64,000 bases of DNA from Rubricella sp038526735 (lineage in GTDB: Bacteria; Pseudomonadota; Alphaproteobacteria; Rhodobacterales; Rhodobacteraceae): NCBI GenBank assembly GCA_038526735.1, contig JBCBGM010000009.1, forward strand, positions 5,157-69,156, written 5' to 3'. The position numbers and the translations under genes are program-made. This document shows positions 41,687 through 50,499 of the stretch, piece by piece (the first letter of the stretch is position 1; each line of letters starts with the position of its first letter). The notes under the pieces were generated by a model, which made no database searches, was not told the DNA's origin, and saw only the letters and a list, made by a program, of their open reading frames with translations.

Positions 41687-43072
41687 TCACACGATCCAAG
41701 TTGAGAGGTCAGAGACTTCGAGATGGTCGTTCTCGCCGACCACGCCCGCCTCGGTACCGATATGCACGATCACGAATCCGGTGTCGGGCATCACGCCGTC
41801 ATCGTCTCGGTAGACCGAAAACGCCGTCGTTTGCGCACCCGCCGCCGTGACGTTTTCGACCGAGCCGATCAGGCTGTCGCGGCTGTCGAGCGAGCCATCG
41901 GTGGAGTAGAACATGAACAGGTCAAACGGCGCAGAGGCGACAACAGCGGCGTTTGTGATGTTGATCGAGAGGCCAGAGAGCCCGCCACCGCCCGCCACAT
42001 GGCCAAATCCGATGTCGATATCGAGGTTGGTGAGCGGGGCGCTGGCGCTGCCATCATCCTCCACCTCTTTGAGCACCTTCTTGAGCGTCCAGTTTTTGTC
42101 TTTGAACTTGAAGCGCTCCACATCGGTGACGCTTACGCTGTCTCCGGTCTTTTTGTGTGTGAAGGTGAGGGTCAAATCCTCGCCGACGCCGATATCGTAG
42201 CGCTTTTGCTTGGCGGTGAGTTGCAGCGTGTCGCGCCCGCCGCCGCCGTCAAAGATGTCGTTTCCGCCAGAGGTTTTGAAGCTGTCGCGGAAGTAGCGAC
42301 CGATGAAGTGATCGTCTCCGTCATCACCCTTAAACAGCGTCTTGCGATCTGCAGCGACGATCTTTGTGCCGTCGCTTGCGGCATCAATCACCACCGTATC
42401 TTTCTTGGATTTGTACTTCACGCCCACACCGCGCAGCGAGGGCACGCCGTAGAGATGCTCTAGCGCCGCGACGTCGATGGATTGAAATTCGGTCGGTGCC
42501 CCGTCGCCATAGCTCATGAGCGTGAAATCATCATTGTCGAATTCGGAGGTTAGCCGCACTGCGCCGTCAAACGGGTGTTTGAGGCCGAGTGCATGGCCAA
42601 GCTCATGGAGGTAGACGTCAAAGTCGGTGAGCCCATCCTCCACCGTCAGGCCCCCTTCCTGAAACACGAAGCCCTCGCGCACGCCCGGATAATTCGCCCA
42701 TCCAGCCACCGTATCGGCGCCAATGAACGAAAACGCGTTGATCATCGCGGCACCTTTGACCTCGACGAATTTGATGCCGGTAATGTCTTCGGCCTCGTCC
42801 AGCGCGTCACGCATCAGGGTGCGCATTTCACGGTCCATGGTGGTGAAGGCGGTCTCGCCGTAGAGAGCATCGGCGACGGAAGGAAGCTGGTTGTCGTTCA
42901 GGAACCGATAGGTGACGACGACGGGCGTTCCGACATCGGTGTTGGCGTTCACCCGCGACGAAGCATCGGCCGAATAAGCCAAAAGCGCGGTGTAATCCGT
43001 TACAAATGTGGTCGATGATGTATCTGCAGCATGCCAGACAGCATCAAACCCGTCCGCGCAAATATTACACAT
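41687..43072 (-). CDS. Serralysin-like metzincin protease with RTX region
   Basis: A 461-residue protein with the extended zinc site LHELGHALGLKHP (HExxHxxGxxH) and the downstream Met-turn LMSYGDG of M10 (serralysin) peptidases. A short glycine/aspartate-rich calcium-binding stretch follows (GDDGDDHFIGRYF, SGGNDIFDGGGGRDTLQL). There is no cleavable signal peptide at the N-terminus, and serralysins leave the cell through type I export guided by the C-terminus; the transporter is not in this window. Only two RTX-like repeats are seen, fewer than in serralysin. It is divergent from the RNase D gene. Confidence 0.84.
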   Translation of the reverse strand: MCNICADGFDAVWHAADTSSTTFVTDYTALLAYSADASSRVNANTDVGTPVVVTYRFLNDNQLPSVADALYGETAFTTMDREMRTLMRDALDEAEDITGIKFVEVKGAAMINAFSFIGADTVAGWANYPGVREGFVFQEGGLTVEDGLTDFDVYLHELGHALGLKHPFDGAVRLTSEFDNDDFTLMSYGDGAPTEFQSIDVAALEHLYGVPSLRGVGVKYKSKKDTVVIDAASDGTKIVAADRKTLFKGDDGDDHFIGRYFRDSFKTSGGNDIFDGGGGRDTLQLTAKQKRYDIGVGEDLTLTFTHKKTGDSVSVTDVERFKFKDKNWTLKKVLKEVEDDGSASAPLTNLDIDIGFGHVAGGGGLSGLSINITNAAVVASAPFDLFMFYSTDGSLDSRDSLIGSVENVTAAGAQTTAFSVYRDDDGVMPDTGFVIVHIGTEAGVVGENDHLEVSDLSTWIV

Positions 43073-43122
43073 TTCTCCCCCCGACGCATTGCAGACCCCT
43101 GCGCTGCACGTTACCCGAAACT

Positions 43123-44286
43123 ATGTTGGAGATCACTACCACAAGCGCCCTAGAAGAATTTTGTTCCCGCCCCCGGCAGCATCCGTATGTCACGCTCGAC
43201 ACTGAGTTTCTGCGCGAGCGCACGTATTACGCGCAACTTTGTCTCATTCAAATGGCCTTTCCCGAAGAGGGGGATCAGAGCGCCGCTTTGATTGACGCAC
43301 AGGCCGAGGGGCTGTCGCTCGAGCCGCTCTTTGAACTGATGCGCGACACCTCGGTGGTGAAAGTGTTTCATGCCGCGCGGCAGGACCTTGAGATTTTCTG
43401 GAACAAGGGAAAGCTCATTCCGACCCCGCTTTTTGACACGCAGGTCGCGGCCATGGTCTGCGGCTTTGGGGAGCAGGTGGGTTACGAGGCGTTGGTCCGC
43501 AAACTCGCGCGGGCGCAGCTGGATAAGTCCTCTCGGTTCACCGATTGGTCGCAGCGCCCCCTCTCTGACAAGCAAAAGACGTATGCGCTCGCCGATGTGA
43601 CCCATTTGCGCACGATCTATGAGCGGCTGAGTGCGGAGCTTAAAACCTCCGGTCGGGCGAAATGGGTGGAGGAGGAGATGGCGGTTCTGACCTCTCCGAG
43701 CACCTATGAGGTGGAGCCGGAAGAGGCATGGCGGCGCGTAAAGTCTCGCAACTCTTCGCCTGCATTCCTCGCAGTGGTCAAAATGCTCGCCGCCTGGCGC
43801 GAGAGCGAGGCGCAGCGGCGTGATATCCCGCGCAATCGTCTCTTGAAGGATGACGCGCTCTTGGAGCTGGCGGCAAACAAACCCCGCTCGGTGGAGGCAT
43901 TGGGCAAGCAACGGCTCTTGTTACGCGAGGCACGCAAAGGCCCGGCAGCCGAGGCGATTTTGAACGCGATCGCGGCGGGGCTGGAGATGCCTGCAGAGGA
44001 TCGCCCCCAAGTGCCATCGCCCGAGAACAAGCCTCAGGTCAGTCCTGCCTTGATGGACCTGCTGCGTGTCTTGCTCAAAGCGCGGGCCGAGGGAGAGGGT
44101 GTGGCGCAAAAGCTCGTGGCCACCTCTGCGGAGCTTGAGGCCTTTGCCGCGAACTACGACGCCCCCAACCCGATCACCCAAGGCTGGCGCAAGGATGTGT
44201 TTGGTGGTGATGCGCTCGCCCTGATCAACGGAGAGATCGGGCTGACCACGCTCAAGGGCAAAATCAAGATCATCAGCTTGAGCTGA
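43123..44286 (+). CDS. rnd: Ribonuclease D
   Basis: RNase D trims tRNA 3' ends. The 387 residues begin at the ATG at 43123. The DEDD exonuclease motifs are: TLDTEFLRERTY (Exo I), FHAARQDLEIFWN (Exo II), and YALADVTHLRTIYE (Exo III). An HRDC domain follows (RREESRRDIPRNRLLKDDALLELA-like block, about 220-290) and a C-terminal helical repeat. The frame extends upstream to 43006 but that part overlaps the protease promoter. SufE follows after 80 nt. Confidence 0.92.
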   Translation: MLEITTTSALEEFCSRPRQHPYVTLDTEFLRERTYYAQLCLIQMAFPEEGDQSAALIDAQAEGLSLEPLFELMRDTSVVKVFHAARQDLEIFWNKGKLIPTPLFDTQVAAMVCGFGEQVGYEALVRKLARAQLDKSSRFTDWSQRPLSDKQKTYALADVTHLRTIYERLSAELKTSGRAKWVEEEMAVLTSPSTYEVEPEEAWRRVKSRNSSPAFLAVVKMLAAWRESEAQRRDIPRNRLLKDDALLELAANKPRSVEALGKQRLLLREARKGPAAEAILNAIAAGLEMPAEDRPQVPSPENKPQVSPALMDLLRVLLKARAEGEGVAQKLVATSAELEAFAANYDAPNPITQGWRKDVFGGDALALINGEIGLTTLKGKIKIISLS

Positions 44287-44366
44287 CCGCGCTGTTGCGG
44301 CGCAGCATTGCCGCTTTACGCCCGCAGACCTGCGAATTAAACCCAGTCGTGAGCAAGGAGATTGCG

Positions 44367-44792
44367 ATGTCAGAGAGCTTTGAAGAGCTCGTCGAGACCT
44401 TTGAGTTTCTTGATGACTGGGAAGATCGCTACGGCCACGTCATCAGCATGGGGCGGGCGATGGACCCGCTGGAAGAGACCGAGCGCAACCAGACCACCAA
44501 GGTGGATGGCTGCGCGAGCCAGGTCTGGCTGGTGCCAGAGGTCGCTGGCACGGGGCCGGAGGCTACGATCAGCTTTCGCGGCGAAAGCGACGCGATGATC
44601 GTGAAGGGGCTGATTGCGGTGCTGATCGCGTTGGTCTCGGGCCGCACTGCGAAAGACATCTCAACGCTCGATATTCCGGCTGAAATGGCGCGGTTGGGGC
44701 TAGATAAGCACCTCTCGGCGCAGCGCTCTAACGGTTTGCGGGCCATGATTGGCCGCATCCAGGCCATCGCAGCCGCCTCGATGAAAGCTTGA
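44367..44792 (+). CDS. sufE: SufE-family sulfur transfer protein
   Basis: SufE accepts sulfur from the SufS desulfurase and passes it to the SufBCD scaffold. The 141 residues show ELVETFEFLDDWEDRYGHVISMG, the sulfur-accepting Cys in DGCASQVWLV (about residue 49), and the LDIPAEMARLGLDKHLSAQRSNGLRAMIGRI C-terminal block. The ATG at 44367 has AAGGAG 6 nt upstream. The rest of the suf cluster is not here. It is followed 4 nt later by the homocysteine methyltransferase gene. Confidence 0.9.
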   Translation: MSESFEELVETFEFLDDWEDRYGHVISMGRAMDPLEETERNQTTKVDGCASQVWLVPEVAGTGPEATISFRGESDAMIVKGLIAVLIALVSGRTAKDISTLDIPAEMARLGLDKHLSAQRSNGLRAMIGRIQAIAAASMKA

Positions 44793-44796
44793 CGCG

Positions 44797-45810
44797 ATGA
44801 CGAACGCCCTCACGAAACTCTTGGCAGAGCGCGAGTGGTTGCTCGCGGATGGTGCCACAGGAACGACGCTCTTTAACATGGGGCTGATGTCTGGTGATGC
44901 GCCGGAGCTGTGGAACACCGACAAGCCCGACAACATCCGCAAACTCTATGCGGGTGCGGTGGACGCGGGCTCTGACCTGTTTCTAACCAACTCGTTTGGC
45001 GGCAATGCCTCTCGGCTGAAACTGCATGACGCGCAAAGCCGCGTGCGCGAGCTCAACAAAGCCGCCGCCGAGATCGGGCGAGAGGTGGCGGATGCCTCTG
45101 GCCGGACGGTGGTTGTGGCAGGCTCTGTCGGCCCCACCGGCGATATCCTTGAGCCGGTCGGCACCCGTACCCACGCCGAGGCGGCCGAGATGTTTGAAGA
45201 GCAGGGTGCCGCTCTCCTCGAGGGTGGGGCCGATGTGCTTTGGGTCGAGACGATCTCGTCCGAGGAAGAGATGGCTGCTGCTGCCGATGCCTTCGCCCGG
45301 CTCAATGCGCCCTGGTGTGGCACAATGAGTTTCGACACCGCCGGGCGCACGATGATGGGTGTGACCTCTGAGCGGCTGGCGCAATATATGGCAACGCTGC
45401 CGCATCAACCCATCGCTTTTGGCGCAAACTGCGGTGTTGGCTCGTCTGATCTGTTGCGCACCGTACGCGGCTTTGCAGCGGCGAGCAGTGATCAGATTTT
45501 GATCGCCAAGGGCAACGCGGGCATCCCGAAATATGTCGAGGGCAGCATTCTCTACGATGGCACCCCAGAGCTGATGTCAGATTATGCGATCATGGCGCGC
45601 AACCTTGGCGCGCGGATCATCGGGGGTTGTTGCGGCACCACGCCCGAGCATCTGAGCGCGATGCGAGCCGTTCTAGAGGCGACACCAAAGTCCGAGGCGC
45701 CTGGTCTTGATGAAATCGCCGCAAAGCTCGGTGGGTTTTCGTCCGACAGTGACGGCACGGGCGCTGCGGAGGCCGCCCCCGCGCGGCCTCGTCGACGGCG
45801 TCGCGGATGA
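44797..45810 (+). CDS. Homocysteine S-methyltransferase (split methionine synthase part)
   Basis: A 337-residue zinc methyltransferase with the homocysteine-binding barrel: ADGATGTTLFNMGL, LFLTNSFGGN, the Cys ligands in GANCGVG and GGCCGTTPEHL. Databases usually call it betaine-homocysteine methyltransferase. In several roseobacters, however, methionine synthase is split into separate proteins, and the homocysteine-binding part looks like this. The corrinoid-binding protein and a DUF1638 protein follow, which supports that reading; the folate-binding part is not here. The C-terminus ends in an Arg-rich tail (PARPRRRRRG). Confidence 0.82.
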   Translation: MTNALTKLLAEREWLLADGATGTTLFNMGLMSGDAPELWNTDKPDNIRKLYAGAVDAGSDLFLTNSFGGNASRLKLHDAQSRVRELNKAAAEIGREVADASGRTVVVAGSVGPTGDILEPVGTRTHAEAAEMFEEQGAALLEGGADVLWVETISSEEEMAAAADAFARLNAPWCGTMSFDTAGRTMMGVTSERLAQYMATLPHQPIAFGANCGVGSSDLLRTVRGFAAASSDQILIAKGNAGIPKYVEGSILYDGTPELMSDYAIMARNLGARIIGGCCGTTPEHLSAMRAVLEATPKSEAPGLDEIAAKLGGFSSDSDGTGAAEAAPARPRRRRRG

Positions 45811-45922
45811 TCAAACGGGTCGTCTCTTTGCTATTCCGTGTCGCTTCCGCAGAGAGGGTTTGATCTGACTGCGTTTAATGTCACAGTCGACGCGCAGCGG
45901 CTTTTCTCTGGAGCAATCGCCA

Positions 45923-46627
45923 ATGTCTGACGAAGAAGACGATATCATCCTCTCTGAGCTCGATGACGAAGAGCTCGCCCAGCAGATGATGGATGACCTC
46001 TACGATGGCCTAAAGGAGGAGATCGAAGAGGGTACACGCATCTACCTTGAGCGCGGCTGGCAACCCTATGATATCCTGACCAAAGTTCTGGTCGCTGGGA
46101 TGACAATCGTCGGAAATGACTTCCGCGATGGGATCTTGTTTGTGCCAGAGGTGCTCTTGTCCGCAAACGCGATGAAGGGCGGCATGGCGATTTTGAAGCC
46201 GCTTTTGGCTGAAACCGGCGCGCCGCGCATGGGCAAGCTGGTCATCGGCACCGTGAAGGGTGACATCCACGACATCGGCAAAAATCTCGTGGGCATGATG
46301 ATGGAAGGGGCTGGGTTCGAGGTTGTGGACCTCGGTATCAACAACCCGGTCGAAAACTACATCGACACCGCAAAGGCCGAAGAGGCGGATATCGTCGGCA
46401 TGTCAGCGCTGCTGACCACCACGATGCCTTACATGAAGGTCGTGATTGACGCGATGATCGAGCAGGGCATTCGGGATGATTATATCGTGCTGGTCGGGGG
46501 CGCGCCGCTGAACGAGGAGTTCGGCAAAGCCATCGGGGCAGACGCCTATTGCCGTGACGCCGCCGTCGCGGTCGAAACCGCCAAAGAATACGTCAAACGC
46601 CGCCACAACATGCTCGCGGCGGGGTAA
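45923..46627 (+). CDS. Corrinoid (B12)-binding protein of a split methyltransferase
   Basis: A 234-residue protein with a helical cap (about 15-90) and the B12-binding domain: GTVKGDIHDIGKNLVGMMM (D-x-H-x-x-G, base-off cobalamin His) then DLGINNP and VGGAPLNEEFGKAIGADAY. It carries the methyl group on cobalt and passes it to homocysteine at the preceding protein. The ATG at 45923 has GGAG about 9 nt upstream. It lies about 110 nt after the methyltransferase gene. Confidence 0.88.
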   Translation: MSDEEDDIILSELDDEELAQQMMDDLYDGLKEEIEEGTRIYLERGWQPYDILTKVLVAGMTIVGNDFRDGILFVPEVLLSANAMKGGMAILKPLLAETGAPRMGKLVIGTVKGDIHDIGKNLVGMMMEGAGFEVVDLGINNPVENYIDTAKAEEADIVGMSALLTTTMPYMKVVIDAMIEQGIRDDYIVLVGGAPLNEEFGKAIGADAYCRDAAVAVETAKEYVKRRHNMLAAG

Positions 46628-46648
46628 ACGAGAGAGCAGCTGCATTAT

Positions 46649-46670
46649 GGTGAGGTCGGCAGACCTCACC
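46649..46670 (+). other. Perfect hairpin between corrinoid and DUF1638 genes
   Basis: A 9-bp perfect stem (46649-46657 and 46662-46670) with a 4-nt loop. No T run follows, so a classic terminator is unlikely; it may be an mRNA stability element or a partial attenuator separating corrinoid-protein and DUF1638 expression. Confidence 0.4.
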
Positions 46671-46717
46671 CCTTAAGACCCCGGATCACGCTCAACTGGT
46701 GCTGAAAACACTTTGAT

Positions 46718-47347
46718 ATGGATGACGCTACCCTCACGCATCAGGGTGTTCAGTCCGGCCAGGGCAGCGTTCTGCTGATTGCCTGCGGGGCGCTCTCTCG
46801 GGAGATTGTGGCGCTGCAACGGCTCAATGGCTGGGATCATCTGACGCTGCGCTGTTTGCCGGCGATCCTGCACAACTCGCCCGAGAAAATTCCTGACGAA
46901 GTGCGCCAGGCGATCCGAGTGGGCAAGGCTGAGGGGTTTGAACACATCCGTGTGGCCTATGCCGATTGTGGCACGGGGGGGCTGCTCGATACGGTTTGCG
47001 AGGCAGAGGGCGTGCCGCGCATCGAGGGCCCGCATTGCTACGCGTTTTTCGACGGGTTAGAGGCGTTTGCCGCGCGCGCGGATGAGGAGATCGGCGCGTT
47101 TTTCCTAACCGATTTTCTCGCCAAGCAATTTGATGCCTTTGTGACCCAACCCCTCGGCCTCGACCGCCATCCAGAGCTGCGGGATATGTATTTTGCGCAC
47201 TACGACCGGCTGGTCTATCTCGCGCAGAGCGATGACGCGGCACTGACGGAGGCCGCGCGCGCCGCCGCAGTCAAACTCGGCTTGCGGTTTGAGCGGCGGT
47301 TCACCGGGTTTGGCGCGTTGGAGCCGTTTCTCGCCCCTCAGACATAA
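46718..47347 (+). CDS. DUF1638 protein
   Basis: A 209-residue DUF1638 member: VLLIACGALSREIVAL at the N-terminus, LHNSPEKIPDEVRQAI, VAYADCGTGGLLD and IEGPHCYAFF carrying conserved Cys, His and Glu. From memory, DUF1638 proteins in roseobacters sit beside split methionine synthase genes, and genetic work in Phaeobacter-type bacteria tied one to methionine synthesis, probably cobalamin reactivation. The place behind the corrinoid protein gene fits. It meets the stop of the DctD-like gene. Confidence 0.82.
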   Translation: MDDATLTHQGVQSGQGSVLLIACGALSREIVALQRLNGWDHLTLRCLPAILHNSPEKIPDEVRQAIRVGKAEGFEHIRVAYADCGTGGLLDTVCEAEGVPRIEGPHCYAFFDGLEAFAARADEEIGAFFLTDFLAKQFDAFVTQPLGLDRHPELRDMYFAHYDRLVYLAQSDDAALTEAARAAAVKLGLRFERRFTGFGALEPFLAPQT

Positions 47348-48657
47348 TCCGCGCGGCTGATGCCGTGCTTTGCCATCTTTTCGTTGAGGGTGCGGCGGGG
47401 AATGTCGAGGTCTTCGATCGCGGCGGTGATGGAGCCTTTGTGCCGACGCAGCGCCTCTTCGATCATCAGTTTCTCAAACGCATCAACCTGTTGGCGCAGC
47501 CCTGCGGGCGTTTCGCTCACAGCGGACGCGTCTTCGACCGCGTCGAGCACATCAGCGACTGACGCGCTCTCTTGCCGGTTGCGCAACACAAACCGCTCGG
47601 CGGTGTTGGTGAGCTGGCGCAGGTTGCCGGGCCACGAGTGGGTCATAAGCGCCGCGGCATCCTCGGCAGAGACGACGGGGCGGGGGCACTCGTATTCATG
47701 GGCGAACGCGTCAGTGTGGCGGTCGAACAGGGTCAGAATATCGCCCCCACAGTCGCGCAGCGGGGGCACCTGGATTTGCAGGGCGTTGAGCACCTCTGAG
47801 AGCGCCTCAATCGGCGCATCCTCGTCACCATCCCCCTCAATCGCGATCACCCGCACAGTAAGGCCCGTGCCATCGGGCAGGGTTTTGCGGCTGATGGTTT
47901 CAAACAGGAGTGTTTGCAGGCGGACGGGCAGGGCACCGACCCCCTCAAGGCAGACCGTCCCCCCGCCCCCCGCCAAGACCGGAGGGTTGCCGAAGCGGTC
48001 GGCGCGAAAGAGCTGCACCTCCAGCCGCTCGGGCTGTTCAGCGGCGCAATTGATCTCCACAAAGGGTTGCTCAGGGCGCGGGCCGCAGGCGTGGAGCGTG
48101 CGTGCCACAAGGCTGCGCCCGGTGCCCCGCTCCCCACGGATCGTGAGGGTAGCGGGGGAGGTGGCATAGGCCTCGATATCGCGGCGCAGTGCCTCGATCG
48201 GTGGGGATGTGCCCACGATCCGGCGCATGAGCGAAGAGCCATCAGAGAGCCCCTTGCGCAACAGCCGGTTGTCGATCACCAAGCGCCGGGTTTGGGCGGC
48301 GCGCTGCGCAAGATCGGCCAAACGCTCAGGATCAAAGGGTTTTTCGACAAAGTCATAGGCCCCGGCACGCATCGCCTCCACGGCCATGGCGACGTCCCCA
48401 TGGCCGGTGATCAGCACGACCGGAAGCTCCCGGTCGATCTTTTGCAGCCGGTCGAGAAATTCGAGACCGTTGATCCCGGGCATGCGCACATCGGTGATGA
48501 TCAGCCCCGCAAAATCGTCATCGAGCGCGCTAAGAGCGGTTTCGGCGGTGTCGAAGGGCATCGGGGTGAAGCCGCGCAATTCCATCCACTGCGCGATGGA
48601 ATCGCGCATATCCGCCTCGTCATCGACGATCATCACCGGGGTTGCGATATCACTCAT
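47338..48657 (-). CDS. DctD-like response regulator with degenerate AAA+ domain
   Basis: A 439-residue NtrC-type regulator. The receiver domain is intact (VDDEADMRD, phosphoacceptor D56 in IITDVRMPGINGLEF, K107 in EKPFDP) and the C-terminal Fis-type HTH is present (GSITAAIEDLDIPRRTLNEKMAKHG). The AAA+ part is damaged: Walker A reads GERGTGRS with R181 in place of Lys, no GAFTGA loop exists between the usual positions (about 205-230), and Walker B is GGTVCLEGVG rather than GGTLFLDEI. It thus cannot act as an ordinary sigma-54 activator. The ATG overlaps the kinase gene's end. Confidence 0.82.
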   Translation of the reverse strand: MSDIATPVMIVDDEADMRDSIAQWMELRGFTPMPFDTAETALSALDDDFAGLIITDVRMPGINGLEFLDRLQKIDRELPVVLITGHGDVAMAVEAMRAGAYDFVEKPFDPERLADLAQRAAQTRRLVIDNRLLRKGLSDGSSLMRRIVGTSPPIEALRRDIEAYATSPATLTIRGERGTGRSLVARTLHACGPRPEQPFVEINCAAEQPERLEVQLFRADRFGNPPVLAGGGGTVCLEGVGALPVRLQTLLFETISRKTLPDGTGLTVRVIAIEGDGDEDAPIEALSEVLNALQIQVPPLRDCGGDILTLFDRHTDAFAHEYECPRPVVSAEDAAALMTHSWPGNLRQLTNTAERFVLRNRQESASVADVLDAVEDASAVSETPAGLRQQVDAFEKLMIEEALRRHKGSITAAIEDLDIPRRTLNEKMAKHGISRADYV

Positions 48658-50404
48658 CAGAGGTGCTCCGTACCTGCGGCAAAGCAAGCTCGAACACCGC
48701 CCCACCATTGCTGCCGGTGCGACCGGTCAGCCGCCCGCCCAAATCTGCGGCGATCTGGGAGGAAATCGCAAGGCCCAGCCCTACGCCATCTCCGGCGGCC
48801 TTGGTGGTGTAGAAGGGCTCAAACACCTGATCGGGGGAGCCGTCGAAGCCGGGGCCATTGTCGCGCACTTGCAGGCGGGCCAGCGTCTCCCCTTCGGCGA
48901 CCTCGATCTCGACGCGGGGGTTGGCCTCTTGGCGCAGGGCATCGAGGGCGTTGCGGACGAGGTTGATGACGATTTGCTCCAGCCGCAGCTGATCGCCCAT
49001 CACTTTCACCGGGCTGTCGGGGAGGTATTTGATCACCTCCACACCGCGCTGCCCGGTTTGGGGTGCCATGATCGCGAGTGCTTCGGTCACAACCGTGCGC
49101 AGGTCCACCTCTGCCAACTCATCCCCGCCTTTGCGGGCGAAGGATTTGAGCTGCGCGGTGAGCGCGTTCATCCGCGTGATCAGGTCATCAATCCGCCCGA
49201 AAGAGGCGCTGGCCTCTTCAGTACGGTTGCGGCGCAGGAGGAGTTGGGCGCCTGCGATATAGGTTTTCATCGCGGCGAGCGGTTGATTGAGCTCATGGGC
49301 GATGGCCGCCGACATCTCCCCAAGTGCGGCGAGTTTGGATGATTGCTCCAGCGACCGCTCAGCCTGCGCGAGGGAGGATTCGACCCGCGCGCGCTCTTCG
49401 ATCTCGCGGGTGAGGCGGGTGTTAAGGTCCCGCAACCGCTCGCTCTCGCTGCGCATGCGCACAGATTCGCGGGACGCACGGCGCGCGGTGACGAAAAAGA
49501 TCATCGCAGCAAGAATGGCAAAAACCGTGACCTCCAGCGCGAGAACAGAGTTCACACGATCCTCCACTGATCCGGTGGCGGCGAGATAGGTCATCTCCCA
49601 ATCGCGAAAGCCCACGGGCCGCTGAATGGCGAGAAACGTCTCCGACTCAAACACAATGGTACTGCTCGAATGCCCCTCCAGCCGCAGGTAAGAGGCGACC
49701 AGCCGGGCAGAGGCAGACCCGGGCGCGAAGGAGGCGACATCGTCAAGGTTGGCGCCCAACAGGTTCGCGCGGGAGGAGAGTAGGATTTGCCCCGTAGGAT
49801 CACTGATCAGCACCACATCGCCCTGCGCCGACCATCCGGTCACCACATCGGCGAGATTGACCTGAACGAGCACGCTGCCCAGCACCTCTTCGGCAAAGGC
49901 GACGCGGTGCGCAAAGGCAAAGCCGGGGCGATCTGGTAGGCGCTCAAAGACGGCGCTGTTTTGGGTGAGCGCTTGGGGGATGCTCTCCGCCAGAATATCC
50001 GCACTTTCGACAGCAGTGGCGCGGGCAATGGGGGCGCCCTCCACATCAAATACAGAGAGGGATTGCACGCCCGTTTGCTCTCGCAGTGCAATCAGATGCT
50101 CTGTCAATTCGGGTGTAGAGGGAATGGTGCTGAGGGCGGCAACGATATTGGCATCCCGCGCCACCAGAGAGGCAGTGACAGAACTGCCAAACAGCGCCTC
50201 AGAGACTGAGCCTGCCTGTAAGGCTGACCGCACCACCGCACGCTCTGCGAGTTGACCCAGATAGCGGTCGGAAAGGATGATATTTGAGAGCCAAAACAAG
50301 CTGGTGAGCGCGGTCAGTGAGAGCAACATCAAGAGCGTCATCACCTGCCGCGGGCGGCCGCGTAAAAGCCCCAAGGGGCGCTTGTTGGTGGAGAGTTGGC
50401 TCAT
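48650..50404 (-). CDS. dctB: DctB-type sensor histidine kinase
   Basis: A 584-residue membrane kinase that likely senses C4-dicarboxylates. One membrane segment lies near 22-44 and a second near 290-310, with a periplasmic double-PAS region (about 45-285) between them. The H-box ALGEMSAAIAHELNQPLAAMKTY, N-box DQLRLEQIVINLVRNALDAL, and G-box GLGLAISSQIAADLGG make the transmitter. The downstream regulator overlaps it by 8 nt, so the two form a two-component pair. No dct transporter gene is close. Confidence 0.85.
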   Translation of the reverse strand: MSQLSTNKRPLGLLRGRPRQVMTLLMLLSLTALTSLFWLSNIILSDRYLGQLAERAVVRSALQAGSVSEALFGSSVTASLVARDANIVAALSTIPSTPELTEHLIALREQTGVQSLSVFDVEGAPIARATAVESADILAESIPQALTQNSAVFERLPDRPGFAFAHRVAFAEEVLGSVLVQVNLADVVTGWSAQGDVVLISDPTGQILLSSRANLLGANLDDVASFAPGSASARLVASYLRLEGHSSSTIVFESETFLAIQRPVGFRDWEMTYLAATGSVEDRVNSVLALEVTVFAILAAMIFFVTARRASRESVRMRSESERLRDLNTRLTREIEERARVESSLAQAERSLEQSSKLAALGEMSAAIAHELNQPLAAMKTYIAGAQLLLRRNRTEEASASFGRIDDLITRMNALTAQLKSFARKGGDELAEVDLRTVVTEALAIMAPQTGQRGVEVIKYLPDSPVKVMGDQLRLEQIVINLVRNALDALRQEANPRVEIEVAEGETLARLQVRDNGPGFDGSPDQVFEPFYTTKAAGDGVGLGLAISSQIAADLGGRLTGRTGSNGGAVFELALPQVRSTSDE

Positions 50405-50499
50405 GGGCGAAGGCTAAGTGTTCACGTTCTCGCAAGCAACTTTGATTGGCCAGAGCCTGCGCGCCATACTACCTGTGGCGCGAAACAAAGGACACCGCG

